Made by a program: the position numbers and the translations under genes. The notes under the pieces were generated by a model. That model ran no database searches and was not told the origin of the DNA. It worked only from the letters and a program-made list of their open reading frames with translations. Shown piece after piece: positions 1-7,008 of a DNA stretch of 12,394 nucleotides. The stretch lies in the NCBI RefSeq assembly GCF_004138495.1, contig NZ_ML142852.1, forward strand, positions 116,801 to 129,194. Direction: 5' to 3'. This stretch comes from Phytoactinopolyspora endophytica. GTDB taxonomy: Bacteria; Actinomycetota; Actinomycetes; Jiangellales; Jiangellaceae. The stretch's first letter is position 1, and each line of letters opens with the position of its first letter.

Positions 1-228
1 GAGGCCGGCCGCCCACCGTCCGAACCGGGTGTGGGCGGCGTCGTCGAGACCGAGCTCGGCACGGAGGCTGGCGACCTGGGCCGTTGTCGGGTCGGTGACA
101 CCCTGGGCGATGAGCACCTGCCGGGCGGGGTCGGCGGGTGCCAGCAGTTGCAGGCACCACACCACGAACGCTGCGGCGACCAGGGTCACCAGTGCCTGCC
201 CCGCCCGCCGCAGCGTCGGAGTCCACAC
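1..228 (-). CDS. ABC importer permease, DppB/NikB-like, N-terminal part only
   Basis: The gene runs off the left edge, so only 76 codons are visible. They read from a GTG at 228 and begin MWTPTLRRAGQALVTL, a short basic start followed by a hydrophobic first membrane segment (about residues 12-28). Next comes a periplasmic-side stretch with an ELGLDDAAHTRFGRWAAGL motif, which matches the 'LGLDxPxxxRYxxWL' region of DppB/OppB/NikB permeases. The in-frame TAA of the upstream binding-protein gene (244-246) limits the start to codons after it, and GTG 228 leaves a 15-nt gap. I see no clear Shine-Dalgarno, so translational coupling is likely. In this family the product is one of two inner-membrane permeases of a peptide, nickel or metallophore importer. 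The second permease and the ATPases should lie beyond the window. Confidence 0.8.
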   Translation of the reverse strand, partial: MWTPTLRRAGQALVTLVAAAFVVWCLQLLAPADPARQVLIAQGVTDPTTAQVASLRAELGLDDAAHTRFGRWAAGL

Positions 229-243
229 GTTCAGCGTGGACGC

Positions 244-1857
244 TTAACCAGCGAGCGTGCTGGCGTTGAGGTGGTGCAGGACGGACGACGGCCGATAGCC
301 GGCGGTTTGCTCCGAGACCACGGCAGGCGACGAACGCTGCGCCACGATCACCACCAGAGCCTCGTCGGCGATGACCTGCTGGGCCTCTTCGAGAAGCGGG
401 CGCTGCTGGTCCGGCTCCGGCTCCGCCAGCAGCTCGTCGACCAGCCCGTCGAGCGTCGTGCTGCTGACTCCACCGAAGTTGCGCTCCCCGTCGGTGGTGA
501 GGAAGTCACGCAACCGCCCGACCGGGTCGTAGGTGTATCCCAGCGTGCCGTCGAGCGAGAGGCCGACGTCCCAGCTGTCCGATTCGCGCATCGTGGTGTA
601 GTTGTCATCGGTCAGCTCCAACGTCACGTCGAAGCCGATCTCGGCGAGCTGGGATTGCATGGCCAGCGCCATCTGCTCGGTGTCGGGCTGCTGCGGATAG
701 TGCAGCACGGTGATGCTCAGCGGTTCGCCGTCCTTCTCCCGGACGCCGTCATCACCCGGGAGCCAGCCCGCTTCCTCGAGCAGGTCGGCGGCCTCGCCGG
801 GAGCGGTGCTCTGGGTCTGCAGGGCGTAGCCGACGCTGTCCGGGAAGAGACCGGTGGGCGCCGTGTACAAGCCGTCCAGCACCTGCTCGGCGATCGCCTG
901 GTAATCGAGACCGAGGGCGAATGCCTGCCGTACTGCCTCGTCGTCCATGGGCGCCTCGTTCAGGTTCGGGATCGCGCGGAACTGCTGCAACGGCTGCTCG
1001 GCGACGGCCAGCGTCGGACCGGTGCCGGCGTCGACCAGCGGCGTGAGCAGCGACGTCGGCGGGTAGAGCGCGACGTCCGCCTCACCGCTCTCCACGGCGC
1101 GGACGCGCGCCTGCTCATCCGGCACGAACCGAACGCTCGCACCGGCCAAGGCCACGTCGCCGCCCCAGTAGTCGTCGTTGCGCTCGAGGGTCATCTCGTT
1201 CTCGTCGAGCCCGGCGACGACGTACGGGCCGGTGTAGATGCCGGCGTCTATGACTGCCTGTGGGTCGTCGCCCGCCGCTTCCAGCGCGGCGGCGTCGAAC
1301 ACCGAGACCATGTCTTCCGCGGCCAGCAGGTTGGGCAGGTTACTGACCGGCTCGCTGGTCTGCAGCAGGAGCGTCGCATCGTCCTCGACGGTGATCGTCG
1401 CACCCGGAAGGTTCGCCTCGACCAGGGGGTTGTTGGCAAGGTGGTGCTCGAAGACCGCGGCCAGAGTCTCGGCGTCGAGAGGGTTCCCGTTGCTGAACGT
1501 CACGTCCGGGCGCAGGGACAGCCGCCACGTGGTGGCGTCGTCAGCGTCGAGCGCCTCAAGCAGCCACGGCTCCACCGCTCCATCCTCGGTGGCCCGCATG
1601 AGCAGCTCGCCGTATCCCCACTCCGGGGACCACAGTCCCTGCTCGACGGGGTCAAGGCTCCGAACGGTGTAGGGCGTGACGAACCTGAGCGTGGTGTCGG
1701 CGCCGGCCGCGTCGCTGGACTCGGTCGAGCCCGCGGTGCCGGGCGAATCGCTGGACTCGGACTCGTCGCCGCCGGACGAGCACGCTGTGACCATCAGCAG
1801 GGCGAGCAGAGCCACGGCCGCATTTCGTAGGACAGGCACGGTTGTCGGTCTCCTCAT
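244..1857 (-). CDS. ABC transporter substrate-binding lipoprotein, family 5 (peptide/nickel/opine type)
   Basis: This 537-residue extracytoplasmic protein would capture a solute for the permease encoded directly downstream. It starts with a basic-hydrophobic signal (MRRPTTVPVLRNAAVALLAL) and a lipobox, VTAC, with the lipidated cysteine at about residue 26. A Ser/Gly/Asp/Glu-rich tether follows. The rest is SBP_bac_5-like: TWRLSLRPDVTFSNGNPLDA near 110-130, and YTGPYVV and RNDDYWGG near 208-233, the usual family landmarks. Length is normal. I chose ATG 1857 over an in-frame TTG at 1866 because the weak purine stretch (CGGAA) sits too close to the TTG. The family binds peptides, nickel chelates, opines or sugars, and sequence alone does not settle which. 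A palindrome resembling a Fur-family operator in the promoter hints at a metal or metallophore substrate, which is inference. Confidence 0.9.
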   Translation of the reverse strand: MRRPTTVPVLRNAAVALLALLMVTACSSGGDESESSDSPGTAGSTESSDAAGADTTLRFVTPYTVRSLDPVEQGLWSPEWGYGELLMRATEDGAVEPWLLEALDADDATTWRLSLRPDVTFSNGNPLDAETLAAVFEHHLANNPLVEANLPGATITVEDDATLLLQTSEPVSNLPNLLAAEDMVSVFDAAALEAAGDDPQAVIDAGIYTGPYVVAGLDENEMTLERNDDYWGGDVALAGASVRFVPDEQARVRAVESGEADVALYPPTSLLTPLVDAGTGPTLAVAEQPLQQFRAIPNLNEAPMDDEAVRQAFALGLDYQAIAEQVLDGLYTAPTGLFPDSVGYALQTQSTAPGEAADLLEEAGWLPGDDGVREKDGEPLSITVLHYPQQPDTEQMALAMQSQLAEIGFDVTLELTDDNYTTMRESDSWDVGLSLDGTLGYTYDPVGRLRDFLTTDGERNFGGVSSTTLDGLVDELLAEPEPDQQRPLLEEAQQVIADEALVVIVAQRSSPAVVSEQTAGYRPSSVLHHLNASTLAG

Positions 1858-1877
1858 AAAGGACAAAATTCCGACAC

Positions 1878-1905
1878 AGCATAAACGATAACCGTTATCT
1901 GTCGC
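1878..1905 (-). promoter_or_regulatory. Predicted promoter of the substrate-binding-protein operon
   Basis: Read on the minus strand there is GCGACA (1900-1905), a 16-nt spacer and TATGCT (1878-1883), a fair match to the sigma-70-type consensus. Transcription would start near 1871, about 14 nt before the ATG at 1857, leaving a very short leader. The spacer is AT-rich in a GC-rich region and is largely filled by the palindrome listed next. No transcript data support it. Confidence 0.5.
1887..1899. promoter_or_regulatory. Perfect 6-1-6 palindrome GATAAC-C-GTTATC, candidate Fur/Zur-family operator
   Basis: GATAAC (1887-1892) and GTTATC (1894-1899) are exact inverted repeats around one central base. 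Extending to 9-1-9 gives 7 of 9 matching pairs. The site fills the spacer of the predicted promoter, where a bound repressor would block RNA polymerase. AT-rich GATAAT/ATTATC-type inverted repeats are characteristic of Fur-family metalloregulators such as Fur, Zur and Mur. The metal cannot be assigned from the sequence, and a regulator of another family cannot be excluded. Confidence 0.5.
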
Positions 1906-2003
1906 ATCTGGTGGCCGTGTTCGCTCCGCTTCTTGAGCGTCAGTCGCGGATAGAGCCGGCCGAGCGGGTAGTTAACGCAACTCACACTCAACAAGCGGCG
2001 AGG

Positions 2004-2393
2004 TCAAAGCGGACCTGGTCGATGCTCCCTATAAGGCGCACGCCATTCAGGCGCGGGGTCTCCTCCGAGGCTGGTCCAATACTCGCGCCCGCTGGTGATC
2101 ACGCCGTCACGCACAGTCCAAAACGAGGCCACCCGGAACACGCCCAAGCCCACATGCGGAACCTCGACCTCAGACACCACCTCGTCACCATCGGCGACGA
2201 TCCGCAGGACACGGATCGACCAGCCTTCCGGATACTCGCTGTTCACCGCGACGAAGTTCTGACGCCCGACGATGCGTTCACGGCTCACCGGCCACTCGAT
2301 GACCGCATCCTCCGCTACGAGACCTGCCACACTCGCCCAGTCGCGTGCTTCGATCCGATCCCACAACGCCTCAACAACCTTCACCGGCTCCAT
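2004..2393 (-). CDS. SnoaL-like / NTF2-fold protein
   Basis: The 129-residue product has the size and pattern of a SnoaL-like alpha+beta barrel protein. An N-terminal helix (VKVVEALWDRIEARDW) leads to LVAEDAVIEWP, then VGRQNFVAVN, alternating beta strands (IRVLRIVADGDEVVSEVEV), and the C-terminal 'FWTVRDGVITSGREYW' strand pair typical of the family. Members are polyketide cyclases, ketosteroid-isomerase-like enzymes or small-ligand binders. No catalytic set can be read here, so the substrate is unknown. The start is ATG 2393 with only a weak upstream purine stretch. It sits 137 nt downstream of the ABC-F gene on the same strand, separated by a hairpin, and ends 146 nt before the importer operon start, so it may be transcribed alone. 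Confidence 0.8.
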   Translation of the reverse strand: MEPVKVVEALWDRIEARDWASVAGLVAEDAVIEWPVSRERIVGRQNFVAVNSEYPEGWSIRVLRIVADGDEVVSEVEVPHVGLGVFRVASFWTVRDGVITSGREYWTSLGGDPAPEWRAPYREHRPGPL

Positions 2394-2448
2394 GAGCCGA
2401 GCATGTCATCCCGGCCGGACAACATCCACGAGTCGACGCACCGCCCAT

Positions 2449-2482
2449 GGCAGAACAGTTCCGTAGACAGTACGGTTCTGCC
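2449..2482. terminator. Hairpin between the ABC-F and SnoaL-like genes
   Basis: GGCAGAAC (2449-2456) pairs exactly with GTTCTGCC (2475-2482). After a 5-nt bulge, CGTA/TACG pair around a 5-nt loop. The hairpin starts about 49 nt past the ABC-F stop and has no U-tract, which is common for actinobacterial terminators. It could instead be an operator or leader structure for the SnoaL-like gene, whose ATG is 56 nt further on. Confidence 0.4.
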
Positions 2483-2530
2483 TTGTCCGACGTCGCAGCT
2501 GCCAGCATGTATTCGACGTGGAGGGCAGGT

Positions 2531-4207
2531 TCAACGTGGGCGGGCGACGCGGCCTTCGTCCCAGACGGGCTCCGGCGACTCGTACACCGTGCCGTCGGCC
2601 CCGAAGACGAGGAAGCGGTCGAAGTCCCGGGCGAACCAGCGATCGTGCGTCACAGCCAGCACGGTCCCGTCGAACGCCTCCAGCCCATCCTGCAGGGCCT
2701 CCGCCGACACCAGGTCCAGGTTGTCCGTCGGCTCGTCGAGCAGCAGCAACGTGGCACCGGACAGCTCCAGCAGCAGGATCTGAAACCGCGCCTGCTGGCC
2801 GCCGGAGAGCGAGTCGAAGGTCTGCTCCGCGGCGTAGGCGAGCTCGTAGCGGTCGAGCGCCCGGCTCGCCTCGGGCCTCGGCATCCCGGCCCGCCGCCCG
2901 TCGCCTCGGTGCAGGATCTCCAGGAGCGTGCGCCCGGCCAGCTCCGGATGGTCGTGGGTCTGAGCGAACCATCCCGGCCGGACACGCGCACCGAGCCGCG
3001 CCTGCCCGGTGTGTGCCACTGGCCCGATGGACACGTCACCGACCGGCATGTGCTCGGTCTCCGGGTCGGTTCCGCCCACCGCCAGCAACCGCAGGAAGTG
3101 CGACTTCCCTGAGCCGTTCGATCCCAGCACCGCCACCCGCTCGCCGTACCAGACCTCCAGGTCGAACGGGCGCATCAGACCAGTGAGCTCCAACCCCTCA
3201 CAGATCACCGCGCGCTTGCCGGTGCGGCCTCCGCGCAGTCGCATCCGCACGTCCTGTTCCCGCGGGATGGCCTGCGGCGGGCCTGCCTCTTCGAATCGAC
3301 GCAGGCGCGTCTGCGCGGACCGGTACCGGGATGCCATGTCCGAGTTGTATGCGGCCTTCTGCTTATACATCTGGACGAGCGCCTTCAGCTTGGCATGGTC
3401 CTCGTCCCAGCGACGACGCAGCTCTTCCAGCCGAGAGAATCGGTCGCGGCGAGCCTCGTGGTACGACGCGAACCCGCCGGGATGGACCCACGCGGTGTTA
3501 CCCGCCGCTCCGAGCTCAACCGTCACGACGCGCGTGGCCGTGCGCGCCAGCAGCTCGCGGTCGTGGCTGACGTATAAGACGGTCTTCGGCGTCTCCGTCA
3601 GCCGCTCCTCCAGCCAACGTTTGCCCGGCACGTCGAGGAAGTTGTCCGGCTCGTCCAGCAGCAGTACCTCGTCGGGTCCGTGCAACAACGCTTCCAAGAC
3701 CAGGCGTTTCTGCTCTCCGCCGGAGAGCGTCGAGACCTGCCGCCAACGACAGCGTTCGAACGGCACGCCGAGTGCAGCCGTGGTGCAGACGTCCCACAGC
3801 ACCTCGATCTCGTAGCCGCCGGCGTCCGCCCACTCGGACAGTGCCGCCGCATAGGCCATCTGTGCCGGTTCGTCGTCGCGCTCCATCATCACCAGCTCGG
3901 CCGCGTCCACCCTGGCCGCGGCTTTCCGCACGCGTGGCGGAGCAACCGACAGCAGGAGCGCCCGAACGTCCTCCGCGGCGCGGGCGACGAACTGCCGCAT
4001 CACGCCTAGCCCTCCGCTGCGTGTCACAGCTCCCTGGTCCGGGTCGAGATCTCCCGCGACGATCCGCAGCAGCGTCGTCTTTCCGGAACCGTTGGCGCCG
4101 ACGAGGGCCACCTTGGCGCCGTCGCCTACCCGGAAGGAGATGTCGTCAAGCAGCACACGGCCGTCCGGCAATGTGAAGGAGATGGTGTTCAGATCGACGT
4201 GGCCCAC
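2531..4207 (-). CDS. ABC-F family ATPase (two ATP-binding cassettes, no membrane domain)
   Basis: The 558-residue soluble protein has two complete ABC cassettes. The first has Walker A GANGSGKT (37-44), signature LSGGE (161-165), Walker B with D185-E186 and a switch histidine in VSHDRE (H215). The second has Walker A GSNGSGKS (362-369), LSGGQ (467-471), Walker B D491-E492 and VTHDRW. Between them lies a charged helical linker (about 250-310, EELRRRWDEDHAKLKALV onward), the P-site tRNA interaction motif region of ABC-F proteins. With no transmembrane segments it is not a transporter. Known ABC-F proteins act on ribosomes, as antibiotic-resistance or translation factors. The motifs after Walker B read DEPDNFLD and DEPTDNLD instead of the usual DEPTNHLD. 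The GTG start is preceded by GGA at a 5-nt spacing. Specific function is unknown. Confidence 0.92.
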   Translation of the reverse strand: MGHVDLNTISFTLPDGRVLLDDISFRVGDGAKVALVGANGSGKTTLLRIVAGDLDPDQGAVTRSGGLGVMRQFVARAAEDVRALLLSVAPPRVRKAAARVDAAELVMMERDDEPAQMAYAAALSEWADAGGYEIEVLWDVCTTAALGVPFERCRWRQVSTLSGGEQKRLVLEALLHGPDEVLLLDEPDNFLDVPGKRWLEERLTETPKTVLYVSHDRELLARTATRVVTVELGAAGNTAWVHPGGFASYHEARRDRFSRLEELRRRWDEDHAKLKALVQMYKQKAAYNSDMASRYRSAQTRLRRFEEAGPPQAIPREQDVRMRLRGGRTGKRAVICEGLELTGLMRPFDLEVWYGERVAVLGSNGSGKSHFLRLLAVGGTDPETEHMPVGDVSIGPVAHTGQARLGARVRPGWFAQTHDHPELAGRTLLEILHRGDGRRAGMPRPEASRALDRYELAYAAEQTFDSLSGGQQARFQILLLELSGATLLLLDEPTDNLDLVSAEALQDGLEAFDGTVLAVTHDRWFARDFDRFLVFGADGTVYESPEPVWDEGRVARPR

Positions 4208-4316
4208 AACTGTCCAGTCTCAGTCACTGGTCTCCACCCTGTCGAAGGGTTTTCTCCCGTGACCGTCAACCGTTGAACCGGCCGTGGCACGGCTCAGGCG
4301 TTGATGATCATCGGTG
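4208..4316. other. Intergenic gap between the SDR and ABC-F genes
   Basis: This 109-nt gap has no gene. It holds a 13-bp palindrome GCCGTG-G-CACGGC (4281-4293), a 10-bp palindrome GATGATCATC (4303-4312) and a small hairpin ACCCT-GTCGA-AGGGT (4236-4250). Any of these could mark the SDR transcript end or the ABC-F promoter. I found no convincing -35/-10 pair. Confidence 0.3.
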
Positions 4317-5105
4317 TCAGGGTGTGCGCGTGATGCCGCCGTCGACACGGAGGTTCACCCCGTTGATGTATCCCGCGAGCGGGCTGGCCAGGAAGGTCAC
4401 CGCGTGTGCGATGTCCTCGGCGCGTCCTAGCCTGCCGGCCGGGTTCGGGGCGTAATCGGCAGTCGCCTCCGCTTCCAGCCTCGACCAGTCATCGACACCG
4501 TCGCCTACCCGGGTGCGGAACATGCGCTCGAACGACGAGGTGAGGATCACCCCGGGACTGACACAGTTCGCGGTCACACCACTCCCCGCGAGGTGCTGCG
4601 CCAACGACGTGGTCATGTTCACCACCGATGCTTTCACCGCGGAGTACTCCACCATGTTCGGTAGCGGCGTGGTGACCGCTCGGCTGCCGATGTTGACCAC
4701 CCGGCCCCACCCCTGCTCACGCATGGAAGGCAGCAAAGCCTGAGTCACCCGTACGGCGCTGACAACGTTGCCGTCGAACGCCCGGTGCCAGTCGTCGGGG
4801 TCCGACGTCTCCCAGTCATGCTCCGCGAACGGACCGGCATTATTGATCAGGATTCGCACCCCGAAGTCGAGCGCGGCACCCGTGACCTGCTCCACCACGC
4901 CATCTGTGGTCAGGTCGCCCAGCACCACGTCGGCGTCGACCCCGGCCGCACGGATCCGCTCAGCGACGCCCTGAGCCGCTTCCTTGCTCCGCCCATGCAC
5001 CAGAACGCCGCACCCTTCGGCGGCGAGCTTGTCCGCGATGGCGGCACCGATACCGCCGCTGCTCCCCGTCACCAGGGCGCGACGGCCAGCTAAATCGAGT
5101 TCCAT
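4317..5105 (-). CDS. Short-chain dehydrogenase/reductase (classical SDR, FabG-like)
   Basis: The 262-residue product is a classical SDR of normal length. It has the cofactor-binding TGSSGGIG (13-20), NNAG (88-91), N113, and the catalytic S141, Y154 and K158 in EYSAVK. The C-terminal end has the usual SPGVI and VDGG motifs. HGR at 37-39 puts an arginine where NADP-preferring SDRs often have one, so NADPH use is likely (inference). It would oxidise or reduce a hydroxyl/ketone on an unknown small molecule in the cytoplasm. I chose ATG 5105 because MELDLAGRRALVTG is a canonical SDR start. The open frame continues upstream, but that part has no SDR sequence. No Shine-Dalgarno is visible. It follows the MFS exporter by 131 nt on the same strand and may share its control. 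Confidence 0.9.
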   Translation of the reverse strand: MELDLAGRRALVTGSSGGIGAAIADKLAAEGCGVLVHGRSKEAAQGVAERIRAAGVDADVVLGDLTTDGVVEQVTGAALDFGVRILINNAGPFAEHDWETSDPDDWHRAFDGNVVSAVRVTQALLPSMREQGWGRVVNIGSRAVTTPLPNMVEYSAVKASVVNMTTSLAQHLAGSGVTANCVSPGVILTSSFERMFRTRVGDGVDDWSRLEAEATADYAPNPAGRLGRAEDIAHAVTFLASPLAGYINGVNLRVDGGITRTP

Positions 5106-5134
5106 GCGTGCGACGCTAGCGCCTGGGTCTGACA

Positions 5135-5156
5135 GGCCCGCGGCAGTCAGCGGGCC
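5135..5156. repeat. 7-bp GC stem-loop upstream of the SDR gene
   Basis: GGCCCGC (5135-5141) and GCGGGCC (5150-5156) are exact inverted repeats with an 8-nt loop. It lies 30-51 nt before the SDR ATG on the minus strand and could be a leader structure or part of the intercistronic termination region. No U-tract follows. Confidence 0.4.
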
Positions 5157-5173
5157 AGGACGCCACGAGCGAA

Positions 5174-5217
5174 GCGTCCTGCGGACCGAGCGGCATAGGC
5201 ATCGGCCCGTAGGACGC
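5174..5217. terminator. Long hairpin just after the MFS exporter gene
   Basis: GCGTCCT (5174-5180) pairs with AGGACGC (5211-5217). After one non-Watson-Crick pair the stem continues with CGG/CCG, another such pair, and CCGA/TCGG around a 12-nt loop. It begins 20 nt past the exporter stop on the minus strand. Without a U-tract it could be an actinobacterial-type terminator or a processing/attenuation hairpin between exporter and SDR. Confidence 0.5.
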
Positions 5218-5236
5218 AAGCGCTCGAGCGCTGGGA

Positions 5237-6754
5237 TCAGTGCGCCATGGCGGGCGCCGGCTCTTCGCCTGAATCCTCGGTCGCCACGTGGCCGCTCTGT
5301 TTGCCGGCGGTGACCGACACGAAGGCGATGACCGCGGCCAGTGTCAGGATGCCGACCGCCCACCAGATCGCGGCCGTGTAGCCGTGCACCATTCCTTCCA
5401 GCCGCGCCAGCTCCGGCGACGGCGTGCCGGCCACGTGGGTAGCGACATAGGACGTGGTCGCGCTAGCCGCGATGGTGTTCAGCAACGCGGTGCCGATGGC
5501 GCCACCCACCTGCTGCGATGTGTTGATCATCGCGGACGCGATACCCGAGTCGCGGGGCTCGACCCCGTACGTGGCCAGGCTCATGGCCGGCATGAAGGTC
5601 GATCCGAGGCCCAGCCCGAGCAGAATCATGCCCGGCAGCAGCGTGCTGACGTAGGAGCTGTCGAGCTGCAGCTGGGTCAGAGTCAGCATGCCGGTGGCGG
5701 CCACCAGCAGGCCCGGGGTCATCACGTACCGTGCCGGGACGCGGGTCATCAGCCGGGCGCCGATCTGCGTGGAGCCGGTGACCATTCCGGCGACCATCGG
5801 CAGGAAGGCCGCCCCGGTTCTGATCGGACTGTAGCCCTTGACGATCTGCATGTAGTAGGTCAGGAACAGGAAGAGCCCGAACATCGCGATGACGGCCAGC
5901 CCGAGTGCCAGGTAAACACCCCCACGATTGCGGTTCAGCACCACCCGCAGCGGCAGCAACGGCGCCCTGACCCGGCGTTCCACCAGGACGAACGCCGCCA
6001 AGAGCAGCACGGTGCTCACGAACATGGCGATGGTGCCGTTGTCGCTCCACCCTTCGCTCTCAGCCCTGGTGAAGCCGTAGACCAGGGACACCAGGCCCAG
6101 CGTCCCCAAGAGCGCACCCGGGATGTCCAGCGGCGAGCGGTTGCGGCTGCCGGCCGGATCGCTGATCGTGGCGGTGGCACCGAGGAACGCGACCGCGGCG
6201 ATCGGGATGTTGACGAAGAAGACCCAGCGCCAGTCCAGGTACTCGGTGAGCAGACCGCCGAGGATCAGGCCCACAGCGCCGCCGCCACCGGCGATGGCGC
6301 CGAAGATGCCGAACGCGCGGGCGCGTTCGCGGCCGTCGGTGAACGTGATCGCCAGGAGGGAGAGCGCGGCCGGAGCCAGCAGCGCACCGAAGACGCCTTG
6401 CAGGGCGCGGGAGGCGAACATCATCGCCTCATTCGCAGCGGCCCCGCCGATGGCGGAGGCGACCGCGAAGCCGACCAGGCCGGTGAGGAAGGTGTTCTTC
6501 CGCCCCCACATGTCGGCGACGCGGCCGCCGAGCAGCAGCAGACCACCGAAGGCCAGCGCGTAGGCGGTGATCACCCACTGCCGGTTGGCGTCGGAGATAC
6601 CCAGGTCAGCCTGGGCGGATGGCAGCGCGATGTTGACGATGGTCGCGTCGAGCACGACCATGAGCTGGGCCGTGGCGATGAACGCCAGCGCGCGCCAGCG
6701 CCCAGGATCGGGCCCGGTGGCCCGTTCCTGCGCAGGCTGGGACGTTTCGGACAT
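5237..6754 (-). CDS. MFS exporter, DHA2 family (EmrB/QacA-like, 14 TM)
   Basis: The 505-residue integral membrane protein resembles proton-driven drug exporters of the DHA2 family. Landmarks are the TM1 motif LDATIVNIALP (35-45, with D36), the loop 2-3 motif GGRVADMWGRK (76-86), and the antiporter motif C region in TM5 (FGAIAGGGGAVGLILGG, about 151-167) followed by DWRWVFFVNIP. Length and hydrophobic pattern fit 14 segments. The start is ATG 6754, with GGA about 7 nt upstream. The in-frame extension to GTG 6820 adds a sequence unlike the family's N-terminus. It is divergent from a tetR gene, the classical layout for a locally repressed exporter. Substrate is unknown: family members export dyes, antibiotics or self-made metabolites. 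Confidence 0.93.
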   Translation of the reverse strand: MSETSQPAQERATGPDPGRWRALAFIATAQLMVVLDATIVNIALPSAQADLGISDANRQWVITAYALAFGGLLLLGGRVADMWGRKNTFLTGLVGFAVASAIGGAAANEAMMFASRALQGVFGALLAPAALSLLAITFTDGRERARAFGIFGAIAGGGGAVGLILGGLLTEYLDWRWVFFVNIPIAAVAFLGATATISDPAGSRNRSPLDIPGALLGTLGLVSLVYGFTRAESEGWSDNGTIAMFVSTVLLLAAFVLVERRVRAPLLPLRVVLNRNRGGVYLALGLAVIAMFGLFLFLTYYMQIVKGYSPIRTGAAFLPMVAGMVTGSTQIGARLMTRVPARYVMTPGLLVAATGMLTLTQLQLDSSYVSTLLPGMILLGLGLGSTFMPAMSLATYGVEPRDSGIASAMINTSQQVGGAIGTALLNTIAASATTSYVATHVAGTPSPELARLEGMVHGYTAAIWWAVGILTLAAVIAFVSVTAGKQSGHVATEDSGEEPAPAMAH

Positions 6755-6909
6755 GCACGTTCCAATCGATTCGAGTGAGCGACAGATTCGGATGACGAGA
6801 CTCCAGGTGCCCGGCGGCACGAGCGCCCGAAAGGCTGACGTCTATAGGTCGATGCCGGTCCGGCAGAGGGCGCGGTACTGCATGCGATGCTCCAGGGATG
6901 TGTCGAGTG

Positions 6910-6938
6910 TGGTGAACGTTCTTCCGATGTCGTATCCT
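6910..6938 (+). promoter_or_regulatory. Weak predicted promoter of the tetR gene
   Basis: TGGTGA (6910-6915), a 17-nt spacer and TATCCT (6933-6938) give a modest match to the housekeeping consensus. Transcription would begin near 6945, just before the inverted-repeat operator. Repressor binding there would act as a roadblock, consistent with autoregulation. Confidence 0.3.
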
Positions 6939-6949
6939 GGAGACCGAAT

Positions 6950-6987
6950 CGGAATACCTTTCCAGAACTATACGGAAAGGTATTCCG
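6950..6987. promoter_or_regulatory. 14-bp inverted repeat between tetR and the MFS gene, candidate TetR operator
   Basis: CGGAATACCTTTCC (6950-6963) and GGAAAGGTATTCCG (6974-6987) are exact reverse complements separated by 10 nt. Each arm is itself a loose palindrome (GGAA-N5-TTCC), so the region could hold two repressor dimers or one large site. Long inverted repeats between divergent tetR and exporter genes are the usual TetR-family operators. The right arm ends 21 nt before the tetR ATG. Confidence 0.75.
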
Positions 6988-6995
6988 GAACGCAA
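6967..6995 (-). promoter_or_regulatory. Predicted promoter reading toward the MFS exporter
   Basis: On the minus strand TTGCGT (6990-6995), a 17-nt spacer and TATAGT (6967-6972) form a plausible promoter. The -10 lies between the two arms of the inverted repeat, and one arm fills most of the spacer, so a repressor bound there should block it. The transcript would start near 6960 and carry an unusually long leader of about 205 nt before ATG 6754. Confidence 0.45.
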
Positions 6996-7008
6996 GCGAA
7001 GGAGTGCA

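Noticed and set aside
31..1830. A 599-codon open frame on the plus strand opposite the binding-protein gene
   Set aside because: It is a high-GC antisense shadow: rich in Arg/Gly/Val, no domain pattern, and the opposite strand has a lipobox and clear SBP motifs.
2406..2972. Minus-strand open frame overlapping the ABC-F C-terminus
   Set aside because: It is an out-of-frame Arg/Ala/Gly-rich shadow inside the second cassette of the ABC-F gene.
4236..4253. ACCCT-GTCGA-AGGGT stem followed by TTT, resembling a plus-strand rho-independent terminator
   Set aside because: There is no plus-strand gene upstream for it to terminate, and the stem is only 5 bp.
4281..4293. 13-bp palindrome GCCGTG-G-CACGGC after the SDR gene as a terminator
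   Set aside because: A one-base centre cannot form a loop. The realistic hairpin has only 4 bp. A protein-binding site is possible but unsupported.
5106..5363. N-terminal extension of the SDR frame upstream of ATG 5105
   Set aside because: The extra 86 residues overlap the end of the MFS gene and the intergenic hairpins and contain no SDR sequence.
5288..6778. A 496-codon plus-strand open frame opposite the MFS gene
   Set aside because: Its composition (Gln/Asp/Arg/His-rich, no hydrophobic core) is the complement of a membrane protein. The minus strand has all the DHA2 motifs.
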